DNA of 64,000 bases, from NCBI RefSeq assembly GCF_024756275.1, contig NZ_JANUGQ010000008.1, positions 62,001 to 126,000 of the forward strand, written 5' to 3'. The stretch comes from Streptomyces pyxinae (GTDB taxonomy: Bacteria > Actinomycetota > Actinomycetes > Streptomycetales > Streptomycetaceae). The notes beneath the pieces were generated by a model that saw only the letters and a program-made list of their open reading frames with translations, did not search any database and had not been told where the DNA came from. The position numbers and the translations under genes are program-made. Below are positions 60,201 through 64,000 of the stretch, in pieces. Numbering within the stretch: position 1 is the first letter of the stretch; each line of letters opens with the position of its first letter.

Positions 60201-61502
60201 ATGCGCATCCTCCTCTTCACCGGGCCCGGCGGGGCCGGCCGGACCACCGTCGCCGCCGCCACCGCCTGGGCCGCCGCCCGCCACGGCCGGCGCGTGCTCC
60301 TGCTGACCGGCGACCCGGCCGACCGGGTGCCGTGGTCCCGGGACGGCGCCCCCGACCACCCCGGCTCCGGCCCGGCGGCCGGCCCCGGGAAGCGCGAGGA
60401 CCCCGGGAATCCCGGCGATCCGGGAGCCCCCGGGAGCCCCGAAAGCCCCGAGGACCGTCCCGGTGCCCCGGTCGTCCGGCATGTCGACTCGGCCGCCCAC
60501 TTCCGGGCCGAGCTGCTCGCCCTCCAGGAGCGCGCGGCGGTCGCGCTCGATCTGCTGGGCGCCGCCCCACTGGCCGACGAGGAACTGACCGAGCCGCCGG
60601 GAGCCGACCGGTTCGCCCTGCTCCGGGCACTGCGCGAGGCGGCGGCCGGGGACTGGGAGCTGGTCGTCGTGGACCTGCCGCCGGTCCATGAGGCGCTGGC
60701 CCTGCTGGCCCTGCCCGAGCAGCTGCGCCGCTATCTGCGCCGGCTGCTCCCGGCCGAGCGGCAGGCCGCCCGCGCGCTGCGCCCGGTGCTGGCCCAGCTG
60801 GTCGGGGTGCCGATGCCCGCCGAGTGGCTGTACCGCACGGCCGCCCGCTGGGACGAGGAGCTGGCCGCCGCCCAGGAGGTGCTGGACGCCCCCGGCACCA
60901 CCGTGCGGCTGGTCGCCGAGCCCGGCCCCGCCGCCACCGACGCGCTGCGCACCGCCAGGGCCGGGCTCGCCCTGCTCGGCCGGGGCCCGGAGCTGGTGGT
61001 GGCCAACCGGCTGCTGCCGACCACCTCCATGGACCCCTGGTTCGCCGGGCTCGCCGCCCAGCAGCAGAGCCATCTCAAGTCGCTGTACGAGGACTTCGGC
61101 GCCGGTGCCACCGACGCTTCCGCCGGGGTGGTCGAGCTGCCACACCTCGGCCGCGACCCCCGCACCCCCGAGGACCTGGTGCCGCTGGCCCCGCCGGTGG
61201 ACGCCCTGCCGCCGGCCGCGCCGCCCGGCGCCGGGCCCGGCTGGCGGGTGGAGGACCGGCGGGACCCGGACGGCATCCTGGTCTGGCACCTCCCGCTGCC
61301 CGGCGCGGTCAAGAGCGAGCTGGGCCTCGTCCGGCGCGGCGACGAACTGGTGCTGTCGGTCGGCCCGTTCCGGCGAATCGTTCCGCTGCCGAGCGCGCTG
61401 CGCCGCTGCACCGTCTCCGGGGCGCGGCTGGCCGACGGGGTGCTGAGCGTCCGCTTCACCCCCGACCCCGGGCTGTGGCCGAAGACGCCGCGCACGACCT
61501 GA
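60201..61502 (+). CDS. ArsA/Get3-like protein with altered P-loop
   Basis: A 433-residue protein resembling anion-transporting or Get3-type ATPases: RILLFTGPGGAGRTTVAAATAWAAARHGRRVLLLTGDPAD at the start, LVVVDLPPVHEALALL for Walker B, a middle helical region and a C-terminal alpha-crystallin-like beta domain (LPLPGAVKSELGLVRRGDELVLSVGPFRRIVPLP in parts). The P-loop reads GPGGAGRTT, so both lysines of the usual GKGGVGKTT are replaced. A Pro/Gly/Glu-rich insert of about 40 residues follows strand two. Nucleotide binding may be weak or lost. Confidence 0.85.
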   Translation: MRILLFTGPGGAGRTTVAAATAWAAARHGRRVLLLTGDPADRVPWSRDGAPDHPGSGPAAGPGKREDPGNPGDPGAPGSPESPEDRPGAPVVRHVDSAAHFRAELLALQERAAVALDLLGAAPLADEELTEPPGADRFALLRALREAAAGDWELVVVDLPPVHEALALLALPEQLRRYLRRLLPAERQAARALRPVLAQLVGVPMPAEWLYRTAARWDEELAAAQEVLDAPGTTVRLVAEPGPAATDALRTARAGLALLGRGPELVVANRLLPTTSMDPWFAGLAAQQQSHLKSLYEDFGAGATDASAGVVELPHLGRDPRTPEDLVPLAPPVDALPPAAPPGAGPGWRVEDRRDPDGILVWHLPLPGAVKSELGLVRRGDELVLSVGPFRRIVPLPSALRRCTVSGARLADGVLSVRFTPDPGLWPKTPRTT

Positions 61503-61564
61503 ACGCGGTGCCGCCGTTCGGGTAACGTCGGGCGTACAGAACCGGTCGTCCGCAGGAGTACGCC

Positions 61565-62158
61565 ATGAGCGATGCCACCGAGCGCCCCTCCGCCGGAGCA
61601 GCCGGGGCCGGAGCCGGCCGCGGCGCCGGAGCCGACTTCGACGCCGACGCGTGGGCGAGGGCCTGCGCCGAGGACCTGGCGGCCGAGAAGGCCCGCCGGC
61701 GCGGGCAGAGCGGGCCGCCGCCCGGCGCCGCCGCCGAGGAGCTGCGCAAGCTGGTCGACGCCGTCGCCGACAAGGTCGCCGGACTGCGCGCCCCGCTGCT
61801 CGGGGCGGGTGCACAGAGCGCCGTACGGCAGCTGGTGGAGCAGACCAGGTCGGCCGTGGAGCCGGTCATCGAGCGCAACCCGCAGGTCTTCGACCACCTC
61901 GCCGCCGCCGGCAACGAGCTGCTGGCCGCCTACCGCTCCGCCGTCACCGGCCAGGAGACCCGCTGGACCCGGGGCACGCACCCCGGGAGCACGGAGGCAC
62001 CGGGTCCGGAACCACGGGAGACGGGCGCCCCGGACGCCCCCCGCGCCCCAGGTGCTTCCGGCGGTGCGCCCCCGGGGGGCGACCCCCGCCCGGACCGCCG
62101 CCCGGACCGCCGCGACGACGGCCCGGACGGCGGCAGCGAGCACATCGACCTGGACTGA
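61565..62158 (+). CDS. DUF5304-like protein, unknown function
   Basis: A 197-residue protein: disordered N terminus, a helical middle (FDADAWARACAEDLAAEKARRR, EELRKLVDAVADKVAGL, VEQTRSAVEPVIERNPQVFDHLAAAGNELLAAYRS in parts) and an acidic Pro/Arg/Asp tail ending EHIDLD. This fits the streptomycete DUF5304 family as I recall it. ATG with GCAGGAGTACGCC before it. It sits between the ArsA-like gene and glkA. Confidence 0.8.
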   Translation: MSDATERPSAGAAGAGAGRGAGADFDADAWARACAEDLAAEKARRRGQSGPPPGAAAEELRKLVDAVADKVAGLRAPLLGAGAQSAVRQLVEQTRSAVEPVIERNPQVFDHLAAAGNELLAAYRSAVTGQETRWTRGTHPGSTEAPGPEPRETGAPDAPRAPGASGGAPPGGDPRPDRRPDRRDDGPDGGSEHIDLD

Positions 62159-62223
62159 CGGAGCCCCGTCCGCCCTCGGGTACGGTTGGCCGTAGCGGGG
62201 CTCGACCGAAAACTGAGGGACAC

Positions 62224-63165
62224 ATGGGACTCACCATCGGCGTCGACATCGGCGGCACGAAGATCGCGGCCGGCGTGGTCGACGAAGAGGGCAAGATTCT
62301 CGACGATCACAAAGTGCCCACGCCGGGGACCCCCGAGGGCATCGTGGACGCCATCTGCGCGGCGGTCGCCGCGGCGGGCAAGGGACACGACATCGAGGCG
62401 GTCGGCATCGGCGCCGCCGGGTACGTGGACGACAAGCGGGCCACCGTCCTGTTCGCGCCCAACATCGACTGGCGCCACGAGCCGCTGAAGGACAAGGTCG
62501 AGCAGCGCGTCGGGCTGCCCGTGGTGGTGGAGAACGACGCCAACGCCGCGGCCTGGGGCGAGTACCGCTTCGGCGCCGGCAAGGGCCACGAGGACGTCAT
62601 CTGCATCACCCTCGGCACCGGGCTCGGCGGCGGCATCATCATCGGCAACAAGCTCCGCCGGGGCCGCTTCGGCGTGGCCGCCGAGTTCGGCCACATCCGG
62701 GTGGTGCCGGACGGCCTGCTCTGCGGCTGCGGCAGTCAGGGCTGCTGGGAGCAGTACGCCTCCGGGCGCGCCCTCGTCCGGTACGCCCGCCAGCGCGCCT
62801 ACGCCACCCCGGAGAACGCCTCGATCCTGCTGGGCCTCGGCGACGGCACCCCCGGCGGCGTGGAGGGCAAGCACATCTCCCAGGCCGCCCGGCAGGGCTG
62901 CCCGGTGGCCGTCGACTCCTTCCGGGAGCTGGCCCGCTGGGCGGGCGCCGGCCTCGCGGACCTGGCCTCGCTCTTCGACCCCTCGGCGTTCATCGTCGGC
63001 GGCGGTGTCTCGGACGAGGGCGACCTGGTGCTGGACCCGATCCGCAAGTCCTTCCGCCGCTGGCTGATCGGCGCCCAGTGGCGCCCGCACGCCCAGGTGC
63101 TGGCCGCCCAGCTCGGCGGCGAGGCCGGCCTGGTCGGCGCCGCGGACCTGGCCCGCCAGGGCTGA
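62224..63165 (+). CDS. glkA: ROK-family glucokinase
   Basis: GlkA phosphorylates glucose with ATP and in Streptomyces is also required for carbon catabolite repression. A 313-residue protein with the ATP-binding GVDIGGTKIAAGVVDEEG, sugar-site ENDANAAAWGEYRFGAG, TLGTGLGGGIIIGNKL and the zinc motif CGCGSQGCWEQYASG. EFGHIRV supplies the catalytic-region histidine. ATG with TGAGGGACAC before it. Followed by a perfect 15-bp hairpin. Confidence 0.96.
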   Translation: MGLTIGVDIGGTKIAAGVVDEEGKILDDHKVPTPGTPEGIVDAICAAVAAAGKGHDIEAVGIGAAGYVDDKRATVLFAPNIDWRHEPLKDKVEQRVGLPVVVENDANAAAWGEYRFGAGKGHEDVICITLGTGLGGGIIIGNKLRRGRFGVAAEFGHIRVVPDGLLCGCGSQGCWEQYASGRALVRYARQRAYATPENASILLGLGDGTPGGVEGKHISQAARQGCPVAVDSFRELARWAGAGLADLASLFDPSAFIVGGGVSDEGDLVLDPIRKSFRRWLIGAQWRPHAQVLAAQLGGEAGLVGAADLARQG

Positions 63166-63335
63166 CGCCCGGCCCCGGCCCCGCCCGGGAGCCCGAGCCG
63201 TGCCGATCCGGCCCCCGGCGGCGGCCCCCGGAACCGTACGCCCCCGAGCGCGACCGGCCCGGAGCCGTACCCGCGCCCGGCCGGAGCCGTACCGGTGTCC
63301 CGTACGGAACCGCACCGGGGCCGTCCGCTCGTCCT

Positions 63336-63379
63336 GACCGTGCCCGCCGCGTCCTTCCGGGGAGGCGGCGGGCACGGTC
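63336..63379 (+). terminator. Perfect 15-bp stem hairpin after glkA
   Basis: GACCGTGCCCGCCGC (63336-63350) and its exact complement (63365-63379) flank a 14-base loop. Its right arm ends just before the -10 box of the next gene. Confidence 0.82.
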
Positions 63380-63392
63380 GTATCGTGGCGGC

Positions 63393-64000
63393 ATGCCTGC
63401 CCCCACCACCGACACCCTGCCCAACTCCCGCACCGAGCCGGACGGTTCGGCCGTCGTCCGGGTGCTCAGCTACAACATCCGCTCGATGCGCGACGACGAG
63501 GACGCGCTCGCCCGGGTCATCCACGCCTGCGCCCCCGATCTGGTCTTCGTCCAGGAGGCGCCGCGCTTCTTCCGCTGGCGCAAGCACGCGGCCCGGCTCG
63601 CCGCCAAGAGCGGGCTGGTGACCCTGACCGGTGGCGCCACCGCGGCCGGCCCGCTGCTGCTCTGCTCGCTGCGGGTCACCGCCGAGGAGACCGAGGACGT
63701 CCTGCTGCCGCTCACCCCCGGGCTGCACCGGCGGGGGTTCGCGACGGCGGTGGTCCGGATCGCCGGCGTCCGGCTCGGCCTGCTGAGCTGCCATCTGAGC
63801 CTGCGCGAGGGGGAGCGGTACGCCCAGACCGGGATGGCCCTCGACCGGCTGGCCGGCTGGGAGGCGGCGGGTGTCCGGCACGCGGTGGTGGCCGGTGACA
63901 TCAACGAGCGCCCGGACGGCCGGTCCTTCCGCCGGCTCTCCGCCGGGCTCCAGGACTGCTGGGAGGTACGGCCCTGGGGCGGCGAGCACACCTCCACCCC
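63393..64000 (+). CDS. Endonuclease/exonuclease/phosphatase family protein, 3' end outside the window
   Basis: The frame is open from ATG to the last base (202 residues visible). Motifs of the Mg-dependent nuclease/phosphatase fold are clear: VLSYNIRSMRDD, DLVFVQEAPRFFRWR with the metal-binding glutamate, LLSCHLSLREGERY and the Asp-Asn pair in AGDINERPDG. Substrate unknown (DNA, phospholipid or inositol phosphate relatives exist). TATCGT six bases before the ATG suggests a leaderless transcript. The C terminus with the final catalytic histidine is missing. Confidence 0.88.
   Translation, partial: MPAPTTDTLPNSRTEPDGSAVVRVLSYNIRSMRDDEDALARVIHACAPDLVFVQEAPRFFRWRKHAARLAAKSGLVTLTGGATAAGPLLLCSLRVTAEETEDVLLPLTPGLHRRGFATAVVRIAGVRLGLLSCHLSLREGERYAQTGMALDRLAGWEAAGVRHAVVAGDINERPDGRSFRRLSAGLQDCWEVRPWGGEHTST

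Noticed and set aside
1-64000. Biosynthetic gene cluster, prophage or integrative element
   Set aside because: No polyketide, peptide-synthetase or terpene genes, no integrase, phage structural or conjugation genes; most genes are core metabolic or envelope functions.

Overview
The window is very GC-rich, uses GTG and TTG starts freely, has many start-stop overlaps and carries aa3-bc1 respiratory genes of actinobacterial type (lipoprotein CtaC, small CtaF, diheme QcrC, three-helix QcrA). Together with the ROK glucokinase and the PspA/PspAA pair, this points to a Streptomyces or a close relative. The gene order (cta-qcr, trpD, paired NlpC/P60 proteins, acyl-CoA ligase, glkA) matches my recollection of the conserved core of Streptomyces chromosomes. 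There is no prophage, integrase, IS transposase, CRISPR array, rRNA or tRNA that I can support.

Layout. 1-2.5 kb: end of a membrane protein, a spherulin-4 family protein and a lipoprotein GH114-like glycosidase. 2.6-10.8 kb: a Tat-signal protein; the cobalamin nucleotide-loop genes cobS, cobT and an MBL-CobU fusion; and between them an LPG-synthase-like aminoacyl-lipid enzyme coupled to a rhomboid-like membrane protein. 10.8-18.5 kb: a small conserved protein, a DegP-like protease, a methyltransferase, a DUF3043 membrane protein, PspA/PspAA and a NarL-type two-component pair. 18.7-23.2 kb: an RND efflux pump and nadA, tail to tail across a perfect hairpin. 24-28.2 kb: ErpA, hypothetical proteins and a PfkB-family kinase. 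28.3-39.3 kb: a cysteine desulfurase-TusA fusion, ctaC-ctaD-ctaF, an L,D-transpeptidase, a receiver-like protein, then ctaE-qcrC-qcrA-qcrB, which together encode the cytochrome bc1-aa3 supercomplex. 39.6-48.6 kb: trpD, a SAM-IV riboswitch ahead of a class V aminotransferase, an FAD oxidoreductase, a YihY membrane protein, Lrp-like and rhomboid proteins, a zinc-ribbon protein and a NYN-domain protein. 49.6-55.8 kb: two NlpC/P60 hydrolases, a metallopeptidase-like lipoprotein and two mannosyltransferase-like enzymes. 55.8-64 kb: an oxidoreductase remnant, an acyl-CoA ligase, a metallophosphoesterase, SRPBCC, ArsA-like and DUF5304-like proteins, glkA and the start of an endonuclease/exonuclease/phosphatase-family gene.

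The most unusual content is non-coding. A composite repeat element of about 550-575 bp occurs twice in the same orientation (about 23323-23897 and 56060-56607). Each copy has three roughly 49-bp units, two blocks of 53 and 107 nt that are identical between the copies, then an array of roughly 57-bp units, then a hairpin. The second copy abuts an oxidoreductase gene reduced to its last 80 or so codons. Other points of interest are three CGTC-N5-GACG palindromes upstream of nadA, a palindrome over the ctaE start, a six-residue ORF after the SAM-IV riboswitch, a structured leader ahead of the first NlpC/P60 gene, and several fields of degenerate tandem repeats between genes.
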